Source of the DNA: Paracoccaceae bacterium
Lineage (GTDB): Bacteria > Pseudomonadota > Alphaproteobacteria > Rhodobacterales > Rhodobacteraceae
Length of the DNA stretch: 6,714 nucleotides
Reading direction: 5' to 3'
Assembly: GCA_024742655.1 (NCBI GenBank)
Contig: JANSYB010000118.1
Location: 1-6,714 of the forward strand
The notes beneath the pieces were generated by a model. The model was not told where the DNA came from and did not search any database. It saw only the letters and a list, made by a program, of their open reading frames with translations. Position 1 is the stretch's first letter; every line of letters begins with the position of its first letter. Below, one piece after another: positions 1 to 6,714 of the stretch. A program made the translations under genes and the position numbers.

Positions 1-1
1 A

Positions 2-172
2 CAGGCCATGGTGCCCGCGCACCGCCTGCAGGACGGGGAATTCATCACCCTGCACGACGACACCACCATGACGGTCTATGAACTGCATTTCGACGCGCCG
101 CACATCCTTTACGTGGACGGCCTCGAGGTCGCCAGCGGACCGGTGGACGCAACCATTTCCAAAGCTGCCTGA
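2..172 (+). CDS. C-terminal end of a Hint-domain-like protein (5' end outside window)
   Basis: An open frame enters from the left edge and runs to TGA at 170-172, leaving the last 56 residues of a protein. The visible part contains VPAHRLQDGEFITL, then TVYELHFDAPHILYVDGLEVAS. This is the pattern of the last strands of the Hint_2 domain common in Rhodobacterales secreted and RTX-type proteins, where a VPA-x-L-x-DG-x-I strand is followed by a 'Y-x-H/L-x-x-D-x-H-x-x-x-x-x-G-L' strand. The family call rests on this motif memory only; no catalytic residues of the N-terminal Hint half are in view. A strong intrinsic terminator follows 25 bases after the stop, which supports this being a real gene end. 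It could also be another beta-rich protein of unknown function. Confidence 0.5.
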   Translation, partial: QAMVPAHRLQDGEFITLHDDTTMTVYELHFDAPHILYVDGLEVASGPVDATISKAA

Positions 173-196
173 GGTCCCCCCTCCAGGACGCAAATG

Positions 197-231
197 AAGG
201 CCCCGGGATGTTGCTCTCCCGGGGCCTTTTT
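197..231 (+). terminator. Strong Rho-independent terminator between convergent genes
   Basis: A 12-bp stem pairs 197-208 with 217-228 around an 8-base loop. Its core is GGCCCCGGGA/TCCCGGGGCC, followed by a T-run at 227-231. It lies just after the Hint-like gene and ends at the stop codon of the minus-strand nnr gene. Read on the minus strand the same stem is followed by the weaker U-rich stretch TTCATTT, so it may act in both directions, less well leftward. Confidence 0.9.
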
Positions 232-1928
232 CATGCAAGGCCCAGAGCCCCGAACACCTTGGGCAATTCTTCGGGCAGATCCTCGGCGATCAGACCCGGC
301 CCGAAACTGCGCGCGCATTCGACATGCAGCCACGCGGCCGTTTCCGCCGCCGGCATCGGGTCGAACCCGCGCGCCAGCAGCCCGGTGATGAACCCCGCCA
401 GCACATCGCCCGACCCGGCCGTGGCCAGCCACGGCGCGGCACGGTCATACTGCGCCGAATTGATGCTGCACCGCCCTTCGGGCACGGCGATCACCGTGTC
501 GGGCCCCTTGAACAGAACCACGCATCCCGCCCGCTGCGCCGCCTCTCGTGTCGCGTCCACCTTGGAATAGGCCGGGCCTTTGGTAGGCGCGGCGTTCAGC
601 TTCCCGGCGATGTCCGGGAAGAGCCGCGCGAACTCCCCGCCATGCGGCGTCAGCACACAGCGGTCATGCAGCAATCCGAACAAGACATCCGGCACGTCCG
701 CAAAACCCGTCAGCGCATCGGCATCCAGAACGACGTAGGGTGCGTGCTCCGCACGCACCGCCACCGGCACCAGCTCCCGCGCACGGTCCAACCCCATCCC
801 CGGCCCAATGCAGACTGCGTTCAACCGCTGATCCTTGAGCATCTCGGCCAACCCTTCGCCGCCATCGACACGCGCCAACATCAGCGCCGTCACCTGGCAC
901 GCCACCTCCTGCTGGGCCGAGGGCGGCACACCGAGCGTCACCAGCCCGGCCCCGATGCGCAGCGCACCGCGCGCCGCCAGCCGCGCGGCCCCGGTGCGGC
1001 CCGCGCCGCCGGAGAGGATGAGCGCATGACCGTGGTCATATTTGTGACGCCCCAAGCCAAACCGCTTGTCGAGATCGTGACCCGGCCAAATCCGCGCCGC
1101 CCGCCCCCTGGGCGCCTCGAAATCCAACTGGATCACCTGATCCGCCACGCGCGGCGCGTTCAAATGCGCCGGATGTGTATCCTCCGTCCCAAGGCCAATG
1201 TCGATCACCCGAATCCTGCCGCAACTGTCATTCAAGACATGGCCGATTTTCTTGCGGTGAAACGCAAGCGTCAGGTCCGTCCTCAACAATCGTTTTGACG
1301 CGTCTTGCCGCCACCAACGGCTCCAGATCTCGAAATCCCTCGCGTCATTTCCTGTGTTTTCGGGACATTCCGGCAAAAGAAACTGACCGCTATCGCAATC
1401 CAAGCCGGACGGGCAATCCACCGCAACAACATGGAAAGGTACAAGCCACGGGTGGCTTTCGCCGACATCGCGCTTGCGCACCATGTGATGGGCATTGGCA
1501 AGCTCCAGAGGGATTGCGCGGGACAGGCCCGTTCCGAACATCGCATCGACCAGAAGCGCAGGGCGCGGACCTGTGCCAGCCTGCGCGACGGTCAAGGGAT
1601 GGATGTCCCCCATTGCGGCCCACACGTCATGGTTCTTTCTGGCATCCGGTGAAAGCTTTTCCGCATCTCCGAAGAACAAGACTTCCACATCCCAGCCCTT
1701 GTCCCGCAGCCGTCGCGCCACGACGAACCCGTCACCGCCGTTGTTGCCCGGGCCGCACAGCACGACCGCCCGATGCGGGGCCTGCGCCAGTTCCGGCCAT
1801 TCCTCGAACACCGCCTCGACCACGCCGCGCCCGGCGCGCTCCATCAGTTCCAGCCCCGTGACCTGGCTCGACTCGATGGCCGCCTGTTCGATGGCCCGCA
1901 TCTGCGCGGCGGTCAGCAACTCTGTCAT
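231..1928 (-). CDS. nnr: Bifunctional NAD(P)H-hydrate epimerase / ADP-dependent NAD(P)H-hydrate dehydratase
   Basis: This 565-residue protein repairs damaged cofactor. The N-terminal YjeF_N domain (about residues 1-245) interconverts R- and S-NAD(P)HX. The C-terminal ribokinase-like domain (about 285-560) dehydrates S-NAD(P)HX using ADP. Visible motifs are GPGNNGGDGF (59-68), LVDAMFGTGL (126-135) and VDCPSGLD (170-177) in the epimerase half. In the dehydratase half they are HKYDHGHALILSGG (295-308), IGPGMG (374-379), VLTPHGGEF (425-433), LFKG (472-475) and the active-site loop AGSGDVLAG (504-512, catalytic Asp 508). The start chosen is ATG at 1928, which has AGGGA 9 bases upstream; a TTG start 12 codons earlier has no better site. 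Residues about 182-215 are extra compared with the compact link I expect between the PSGLD motif and the following TDLTLAFH strand. The gene is divergent from glnB and convergent with the Hint-like gene. Confidence 0.95.
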   Translation of the reverse strand: MTELLTAAQMRAIEQAAIESSQVTGLELMERAGRGVVEAVFEEWPELAQAPHRAVVLCGPGNNGGDGFVVARRLRDKGWDVEVLFFGDAEKLSPDARKNHDVWAAMGDIHPLTVAQAGTGPRPALLVDAMFGTGLSRAIPLELANAHHMVRKRDVGESHPWLVPFHVVAVDCPSGLDCDSGQFLLPECPENTGNDARDFEIWSRWWRQDASKRLLRTDLTLAFHRKKIGHVLNDSCGRIRVIDIGLGTEDTHPAHLNAPRVADQVIQLDFEAPRGRAARIWPGHDLDKRFGLGRHKYDHGHALILSGGAGRTGAARLAARGALRIGAGLVTLGVPPSAQQEVACQVTALMLARVDGGEGLAEMLKDQRLNAVCIGPGMGLDRARELVPVAVRAEHAPYVVLDADALTGFADVPDVLFGLLHDRCVLTPHGGEFARLFPDIAGKLNAAPTKGPAYSKVDATREAAQRAGCVVLFKGPDTVIAVPEGRCSINSAQYDRAAPWLATAGSGDVLAGFITGLLARGFDPMPAAETAAWLHVECARSFGPGLIAEDLPEELPKVFGALGLA

Positions 1929-1956
1929 GGTGTTCAGTCCCTGGCGATTCAAAACT

Positions 1957-2438
<482 letters not shown>

Positions 2439-2471
2439 CGTCACCAAAAAACCAACGAAGGGATCCAGGAT

Positions 2472-3878
2472 ATGAGCGCAAGCGATCTGCTCAAGATGAT
2501 CAAGGACGAGGACGTCGAGTATGTCGACATCCGTTTCACCGACCCGCGCGGCAAGCTGCAGCACGTGACGGTCATGGCCGATCAGGTCGACGAGGATTTC
2601 CTCGAAGAAGGCTTCATGTTCGACGGCTCGTCGATCGCCGGCTGGAAATCGATCGAAGCCTCGGACATGAAACTGATGCCCGACACCGAAAGCGGCTATA
2701 TCGATCCGTTCTACGCCGAAAAGACGATGTGCGTGCACTGCTCTGTCGTGGAACCCGACACGGGCGAGCCCTATCACCGCGACCCGCGCGGCACCGCCGA
2801 AAAGGCCGAGGCCTACCTGAAGTCTTCGGGCATCGGCGATGTGGCCTTCTTCGGCCCCGAGGCGGAGTTCTTCCTGTTTGACGACGTGCGCTTCTCGACG
2901 TCGATCAACAAGGTGTCCTACGAGGTCGACGCAATGGACGCGTCCTGGAACTCCGACACCGAATACGAGATGGGCAACATGGGCCATCGTCCGGGCGTCA
3001 AGGGCGGCTATTTCCCGGTCAACCCTACCGATGACGCGCAGGACATCCGCTCCGAGATGCTCTCAACCATGAAGCGTCTGGGCATGAAGGTCGACAAGCA
3101 CCACCACGAGGTGGCCAGCTGCCAGCACGAGCTGGGCCTGATCTTCGACAGCCTGACCAAGCAGGCCGACGAACTGCAGAAATACAAGTACGTCATTCAC
3201 AACGTGGCCCAGGCCTATGGCAAGTCGGCCACCTTCATGCCCAAGCCCATCGCGGGCGACAACGGCACCGGCATGCACTGCAACATGTCGATCTGGAAGG
3301 ATGGCAAGCCGCTTTTCGCGGGTGACAAGTACGCCGATCTCAGCCAGGAGGCGCTCTACTTCATCGGCGGCATCCTCAAGCATGCCAAGACGCTGAATGC
3401 CTTCACCAACCCGTCCACCAACAGCTACAAGCGTCTGATCCCGGGCTTCGAGGCCCCCGTTCTGCGCGCCTACTCGGCCCGCAACCGGTCGGGCTGCGTG
3501 CGCATCCCGTGGACCGAATCGCCCAAGGCCAAGCGCGTCGAGGCGCGTTTCCCGGATCCGTCGGCGAACCCCTACCTGTGCTTTGCCGCGTTGCTGATGG
3601 CCGGTCTGGACGGCATCAAGAACAAGATCGATCCGGGCGAGGCGATGGACAAGAACCTCTACGATCTGCCCGCCGAGGAGCTGGCCGATATCCCGACCGT
3701 CTGCGGCAGCCTGCGCGAAGCGATCGACGCCCTTGCGTCGGATCACGACTTCCTGCTGGCCGGTGACGTGTTCACCAAGGATCAGATCGACGGCTATATC
3801 GAGCTGAAGATGGAAGAGATCGAGGCGTATGAGCACACGCCCCACCCGGTGGAATTCCAGATGTACTACAGCTGCTGA
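2472..3878 (+). CDS. glnA: Glutamine synthetase, type I
   Basis: This 468-residue enzyme makes glutamine from glutamate, ammonia and ATP as a cytoplasmic dodecamer. The N-terminal beta-grasp domain carries FDGSSIAGW (50-58) with D51, which reaches into the neighbouring subunit's active site. The catalytic domain shows FGPEAEFF with metal-binding E130 and E132, and [12 protein letters not shown] with H269. It also shows the ATP and glutamate-binding [11 protein letters not shown] with R339, and [12 protein letters not shown] with E357 and R359. The adenylylation site is present: NLYDLP with Y397, so this is the GSI-beta type controlled by GlnE and, through it, PII. Length and motif order are those of a full, intact enzyme. 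The ATG at 2472 is preceded by AAGGGA at 2458-2463. It is the second gene of the glnB-glnA operon and ends before a hairpin terminator. Confidence 0.98.
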   Translation: MSASDLLKMIKDEDVEYVDIRFTDPRGKLQHVTVMADQVDEDFLEEGFMFDGSSIAGWKSIEASDMKLMPDTESGYIDPFYAEKTMCVHCSVVEPDTGEPYHRDPRGTAEKAEAYLKSSGIGDVAFFGPEAEFFLFDDVRFSTSINKVSYEVDAMDASWNSDTEYEMGNMGHRPGVKGGYFPVNPTDDAQDIRSEMLSTMKRLGMKVDKHHHEVASCQHELGLIFDSLTKQADELQKYKYVIHNVAQAYGKSATFMPKPIAGDNGTGMHCNMSIWKDGKPLFAGDKYADLSQEALYFIGGILKHAKTLNAFTNPSTNSYKRLIPGFEAPVLRAYSARNRSGCVRIPWTESPKAKRVEARFPDPSANPYLCFAALLMAGLDGIKNKIDPGEAMDKNLYDLPAEELADIPTVCGSLREAIDALASDHDFLLAGDVFTKDQIDGYIELKMEEIEAYEHTPHPVEFQMYYSC

Positions 3879-3895
3879 ACCATCAGGCATGATCA

Positions 3896-3921
3896 GGGGG
3901 GCGTCCTTCGGGGCGCCCCTT
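3896..3921 (+). terminator. Hairpin terminator of the glnB-glnA operon (UUCG tetraloop)
   Basis: Eighteen bases after the glnA stop, 3896-3906 pairs with 3911-3921 (GC pairs with three G-U wobbles) around a C(UUCG)G tetraloop, one of the most stable RNA loops. The following bases, CGCATTTGA, are only weakly T-rich. Termination may therefore be partial or need Rho, or the hairpin may mainly protect the 3' end of the mRNA. Confidence 0.75.
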
Positions 3922-3948
3922 CGCATTTGACGTTACATAAAATTCTCT

Positions 3949-3976
3949 TTGTCCCGCGATATGGCTCCGCTAAGAT
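3949..3976 (+). promoter_or_regulatory. Possible sigma-70-type promoter for the transglycosylase gene
   Basis: TTGTCC (3949-3954, four matches to TTGACA) is separated by 16 bases from TAAGAT (3971-3976, four matches to TATAAT), 25 bases before the chosen ATG. The stretch is AT-richer than its surroundings and follows the glnA terminator, where a new promoter is expected. The match is modest and was judged by eye. Confidence 0.3.
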
Positions 3977-4001
3977 TTCCATGAGTTGTGGGGAGGTCTT
4001 T

Positions 4002-4817
4002 ATGAAATTGTCGTTCAAATCCTTTATTCTGTCGGGCGTTTTATTCCTTGGGCTGGCGGTCTCCGGCACCGCCTCGGTGGCCGCCTCTTGCGGCAACACC
4101 TCCGCCGGGTTCGAGGCATGGAAAGCCGCCTTTGCGCAGGACGCCCGGCGCGCGGGCGTGGGCCAGCGCGGACTGCAGGCGCTGGCGGGGGCGCAATATG
4201 CCAGCCGCACCATCGCCGCCGACCGCAATCAGAAAAGCTTTCGCTACAGCCTGGACAAGTTCATGCAGGTGCGCGGCGCCCCGACGATCGTGGCGCAGGG
4301 CCGCAAGCGCAAGGCCCGCGATGCCGCGTTCTACCAGGCGCTGGAAAGCCGCTACGGCGTGCCCGCCGGCGTCATCATCGCCATTCACGGCATGGAAACC
4401 GGCTTTGGCGGGTTCATGGGCGACAGTTCGGTCGTCTCGGCCATTGTCACCCTGAGCTTCGATTGCCGCCGCTCCGATTTTTTCAAGCCGCATGCCATCG
4501 GCGCGCTGAAACTGGTGGACATGGGCAGCATCTCGGCCTCCACTCGCGGCGCCAAGCATGGCGAGTTGGGCCACACGCAATTCCTGCCGGGCAATGCGCT
4601 GAAATACGGCGTGGATGCCAATGGCGACGGCCGGGTGGATTTCTACAACCAGGCCGATGCGCTGGCCTCGACGGCGAATTTCCTGCGCCAGAAGGGGTGG
4701 AAACCGGGACAGGGCTACCAGGAGGGCCAGCCCAATTTCCGCGTCATCCAGCAATGGAACGCGGCGACCGTTTATCAAAGAGCCATCGCCATCATGGCCG
4801 CCCAGATCGACGGGTAG
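4002..4817 (+). CDS. Secreted lytic murein transglycosylase, MltB/SLT_2 (GH103) type
   Basis: This is a 271-residue periplasmic enzyme that cleaves the MurNAc-GlcNAc bond of peptidoglycan, leaving a 1,6-anhydro end. Residues 1-28 form a signal peptide (Lys 2 and 6, hydrophobic 8-22, VAA before the probable cut at 28). In the mature part, IAIHGMETGFG holds the expected catalytic Glu 132. ELGHTQFLPG (188-197) is the second hallmark of the family. DANGDGRVDF (205-214) resembles the calcium-binding EF-hand-like loop of E. coli Slt35. DALASTANFLRQKGW is the usual motif near the end. Only two cysteines remain after cleavage (C30 and C155), suggesting a disulfide. A lipobox reading (AAS-C30) is possible but less likely, because C30 would lose its partner. 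The ATG at 4002 has GGGGAGG 5 bases upstream. It lacks the C-terminal peptidoglycan-binding domain found in some relatives. Confidence 0.93.
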   Translation: MKLSFKSFILSGVLFLGLAVSGTASVAASCGNTSAGFEAWKAAFAQDARRAGVGQRGLQALAGAQYASRTIAADRNQKSFRYSLDKFMQVRGAPTIVAQGRKRKARDAAFYQALESRYGVPAGVIIAIHGMETGFGGFMGDSSVVSAIVTLSFDCRRSDFFKPHAIGALKLVDMGSISASTRGAKHGELGHTQFLPGNALKYGVDANGDGRVDFYNQADALASTANFLRQKGWKPGQGYQEGQPNFRVIQQWNAATVYQRAIAIMAAQIDG

Positions 4818-4965
4818 AACGCCGTTTCGATCAAGGGCAGCCCCGGTATCGGATGCCCCGGCGGGGACAAAACGGCATGATATTGCCCGATTTGAACCGA
4901 AATTGATCCACATTGGCATGGTTAATCTGGGGTCTGAGCCTTGAACCTAAGCGGGACTGACCGTG

Positions 4966-5694
4966 ATGCAGACATTTGGAACTGTGCTTGCGTTTGCGTA
5001 TAACGCCTGCCCGGATATGGAGTTCGACGAAATCGTCGGCGCCATTCATGCCGACCTTCGCACCGGGATTGGCCACTGCGCCACGCCGGCATGGGATTGC
5101 GATGATATCGCCCTGATCGACCAGGACGGCTTGCAACTGGTGCTTGGCTGGCTGCCGCCGGATCACGACGCCGACCCGTGGTATCTTGTCGCCGCGATTG
5201 GCCACGCCGAGACAGGACAGGCCCCCTGTCCCGACGCCATCGCCCGGATCGCCGCGCAGCTTTCACAAACCGTGGGAACCGCACCCGCCATGACCGCGGC
5301 GGCGCATCAACCCGTCGGCGCCGCCTTCATCGACCTTTTGTTCGACATGCTGCGCCAGGGCAAAACCAACTGCGATATCGCCAGCCTGCAAGTTCCCGCC
5401 CTGCCCGCACCCGCGCAGGCGGAGTCCAAGGCCGCCGAACGCTTCGAACCGATCGAAGACATGCAGTGGGATTTCAGTTTTGCCGACAACGACATCGGCA
5501 ACATCCAGCAAGGCGATGTGGACATGAGCGAGTATCAGGCCGTGGAATGGCTGTCCGAACGCGCCGAACCCACGCACACCTTGCGCCTGACCGTGCATGC
5601 GCTGGCTATGTCGCTGATGCTTTATGCCCCGCCGATTGGTGTTTTTCTCTTCGTTTACGCCCTGTTGCGGGACGCCTTGCCGATGACGACCTGA
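4966..5694 (+). CDS. Unrecognised protein with C-terminal membrane segment, first of a tandem pair
   Basis: I do not recognise a named family in this 242-residue protein. It has three parts. The first is a soluble N-terminal domain (about 1-105) with NACPDMEFDEIV and WDCDDIALIDQDG followed by LVLGWLPP, which looks like alternating strands and a helix. The second is a variable, acidic, Pro/Ala-containing middle (about 106-195). The third is a hydrophobic C-terminal segment at 206-236, with a Pro-Pro pair in its middle, followed by only six residues. There is no N-terminal signal peptide, so a tail-anchored or hairpin-inserted membrane protein facing the cytoplasm is plausible. The downstream gene is a diverged paralogue with the same three-part layout, and its N-terminus aligns best with the ATG at 4966. 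GGGA at 4953-4956 serves either that ATG or the adjacent GTG at 4963. The gap of about 148 bases after the transglycosylase leaves co-transcription open. Confidence 0.85.
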   Translation: MQTFGTVLAFAYNACPDMEFDEIVGAIHADLRTGIGHCATPAWDCDDIALIDQDGLQLVLGWLPPDHDADPWYLVAAIGHAETGQAPCPDAIARIAAQLSQTVGTAPAMTAAAHQPVGAAFIDLLFDMLRQGKTNCDIASLQVPALPAPAQAESKAAERFEPIEDMQWDFSFADNDIGNIQQGDVDMSEYQAVEWLSERAEPTHTLRLTVHALAMSLMLYAPPIGVFLFVYALLRDALPMTT

Positions 5695-5776
5695 GCTGCC
5701 GCCGCATGATTGGGCCAGTCGGCTCCAAATACCTCGTGCCCGCTTTGTCTTGAATTTTCCACATTCTTCCCCCACC

Positions 5777-5798
5777 AGTGTCCAGTTTCTGGGGCACT
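5777..5798 (+). other. Hairpin between the two paralogues
   Basis: AGTG and TCCAG (5777-5785) pair with CTGG and CACT (5789-5798) around a TTT loop, with a G-U pair and one bulged G. No clean T-run follows directly, although the next 20 bases are AT-rich. It could be a weak terminator or processing site of the first paralogue, or a leader structure of the second, whose start has little Shine-Dalgarno sequence. Confidence 0.35.
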
Positions 5799-5837
5799 TC
5801 AAACTGATTGATTTTGTTCCAACGAGTTATCAAAGTA

Positions 5838-6542
5838 ATGAGCACGCCATTTCATGGTTCCATCGCTGCCTTGGGGTACCGCAAGTGCCCGGACGTGGAT
5901 TTTTCCGCGATCGTGGACGATATCGACCGCATTCTGCAAAACACCGATGTGCATCCACGGCAGGTATCGTGGCATGACAACAGCATCGCGTATATCGACC
6001 GGGACGGGGTGCGTATCGGCCTGGGCTGGCTGCCGGGACAGGGCTCCGGCGCGCTGAGTTACCTTGTTCTGGCCATCGGCCCCCTTCCCGTGGGCGAGGC
6101 TGCCCTCGGCAGCGTGTCCTGCATTCATCTGGCCGACCGCCTCGTGATGCGGATCAAGGACGACCTGCCATTCGACACGGTGATGCGGGGTGAAACGCCC
6201 GAGGCCGTGGATACGACCCTCATCAGCACGATTTTCGAGTTGCTTCAGACCGACCCGGGTCTGGCCGCGCAGGACACCCGGGATCACAGCGTGGCTTCAG
6301 GTGCGGAACAGACAGGCCGTTCGACCCGCACGGATGGCGGCCATTTCGACGTCATCGACCCTCATGAGGTCACGCAGTCGACCTCATCGCTGGCCCGCTG
6401 GATGGACAAACGCGCCCTTCCGACAGCGCCTTTGCGGCTGACAGTGCACACCCTGGGGCTATCGGTGATGCTCTACACGCCGCCACTCGGGGCGTTCATG
6501 TTGACCTATTCGTTGCTGCGCGATATTGGCGCGCGATCCTGA
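5838..6542 (+). CDS. Unrecognised protein with C-terminal membrane segment, second of a tandem pair
   Basis: This 234-residue paralogue of the upstream gene has the same layout. The N-terminal domain carries RKCPDVDFSAIV, then SWHDNSIAYIDRDG and LGWLPG. A low-complexity, Thr/Ser/Asp-rich linker spans about 150-185. The C-terminal hydrophobic segment is at 199-229, followed by five residues. By hand alignment the C-terminal segments share 20 of 31 positions, including LRLTVH, MLY, PP and LLRD, and the W...GWLP block shares 12 of 23. The linker between them does not align. The ATG at 5838 matches the paralogue's start by alignment, but upstream there is only a poor ribosome site (CGAG at 5823-5826), suggesting weak or coupled translation. 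Function is unknown; shared conservation of both ends suggests a membrane-tethered cytoplasmic domain. Its last 37 bases overlap the end of the convergent gene on the other strand. Confidence 0.85.
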   Translation: MSTPFHGSIAALGYRKCPDVDFSAIVDDIDRILQNTDVHPRQVSWHDNSIAYIDRDGVRIGLGWLPGQGSGALSYLVLAIGPLPVGEAALGSVSCIHLADRLVMRIKDDLPFDTVMRGETPEAVDTTLISTIFELLQTDPGLAAQDTRDHSVASGAEQTGRSTRTDGGHFDVIDPHEVTQSTSSLARWMDKRALPTAPLRLTVHTLGLSVMLYTPPLGAFMLTYSLLRDIGARS

Positions 6543-6714
6543 AACCCGAGGACGGGCTTTTCCAGAACGAAACTGTGAATCGAAAACACGCAGGCCCCGG
6601 AATGCGGCAGGCGCAGAACGCATTGGCGCTCTGACCTGAGATATCCGGCGCGGGTCCGGGCCGCGCCATCCCGGTCCGCATCCGTGCGACGGGCGGGCTG
6701 AAACAGGTCCGGGT
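6506..6714 (-). CDS. C-terminal end of a DUF3445 / heme-dependent oxidative N-demethylase-like protein (5' end outside window)
   Basis: A minus-strand frame enters from the right edge and ends at TAG (6506-6508), giving 68 residues. The block YLRSERQCVLRLPHSGA followed by CVFSIHSFV is what I recall as the hallmark near the C-terminus of DUF3445 proteins (there 'LRxERQTLRRLPxTGAxxFTIRTY'). The family includes the alpha subunit of heme-dependent oxidative N-demethylase, which acts on dimethylamine-type substrates. Third codon positions are G/C-rich, as in neighbouring genes. In the family the chain usually continues some 30 residues beyond the 'FTIRTY' strand. Here it changes after LEKPVLGF into residues encoded antisense to the end of the upstream paralogue, then stops, so the end may be replaced or truncated. 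Whether the protein is functional cannot be judged from this fragment. Confidence 0.68.
   Translation of the reverse strand, partial: PDLFQPARRTDADRDGAARTRAGYLRSERQCVLRLPHSGACVFSIHSFVLEKPVLGFQDRAPISRSNE

Noticed and set aside
324..1298. Long open frame of 324 codons on the plus strand inside nnr
   Set aside because: It is antisense to a clearly conserved enzyme. Its translation is rich in Arg, His, Pro and Gln with no motif, as expected for a frame shadow of GC-rich coding DNA.
4853..4878. GC-rich inverted repeat (ATGCC...GGCAT with inner CCCC/GGGG) after the transglycosylase
   Set aside because: The arms are only 4-5 bp and no T-run follows, so it is not convincing as a terminator.
3986..4906. 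306-codon plus-strand frame overlapping the transglycosylase in another frame
   Set aside because: It is Arg/Gly/His-rich with no motif, while the competing frame carries the signal peptide and the catalytic motifs.
4913..4932. TGGCAT followed by GGTTAATCTGG as a possible sigma-54 promoter for the first paralogue
   Set aside because: The -24-like half is fair, but no TTGC-like -12 element occurs at the right spacing.
6545..6561. CCCG-AGGA-CGGG followed by four T as a terminator of the second paralogue
   Set aside because: The stem is only four pairs, and the stretch lies within the likely coding end of the convergent gene.
6647..6667. GGCGCGG/CCGCGCC hairpin near the right edge
   Set aside because: It has no T-run and falls inside the DUF3445-like reading frame, where such GC-rich pairings are expected by chance.

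Overview
The window looks like chromosomal DNA of an alphaproteobacterium of the Rhodobacterales (Rhodobacter/roseobacter group). The basis is GC-rich codon use, the glnB-glnA operon, a bifunctional NAD(P)H-hydrate repair enzyme, an MltB-type lytic transglycosylase with the paired cysteines I associate with this group, and what reads as a DUF3445-type gene end. No database search was possible, so the placement is an inference.

Layout, left to right. (1) The last 56 codons of a plus-strand gene that resembles the C-terminal end of a Hint-domain protein, closed by a strong intrinsic terminator at 197-231. (2) A minus-strand gene (231-1928) for the fused NAD(P)H-hydrate epimerase/ADP-dependent dehydratase. 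It carries an apparent extra segment inside the epimerase half. (3) A short AT-rich divergent intergenic region (1929-2099) with a 17-bp dyad shaped like an NtrC site and a weaker second copy two helical turns away. (4) The plus-strand operon glnB (PII) - glnA (type I glutamine synthetase), with both covalent-modification tyrosines (PII Y51, GlnA Y397) present, closed by a UUCG-tetraloop hairpin. (5) A secreted SLT_2/GH103-type murein transglycosylase. (6) Two diverged tandem paralogues (4966-5694 and 5838-6542), each with an N-terminal soluble domain, a variable linker and a nearly identical C-terminal hydrophobic segment. I do not recognise their family. (7) At the right edge, the C-terminal end of a minus-strand gene. 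Its sequence matches my memory of the C-terminal block of DUF3445 (heme-dependent oxidative N-demethylase-like) proteins, and its 3' end overlaps the 3' end of the second paralogue.

The central block is ordinary nitrogen-assimilation biology. PII senses 2-oxoglutarate, ATP/ADP and, through uridylylation, glutamine. It controls GlnA adenylylation and NtrB/NtrC, and NtrC would feed back on the operon through the dyad upstream. The least explained part is the tandem pair with the C-terminal membrane segment, followed by the overlapping and possibly shortened DUF3445-like gene beside it. No tRNA, rRNA, CRISPR array or intact mobile element was seen.
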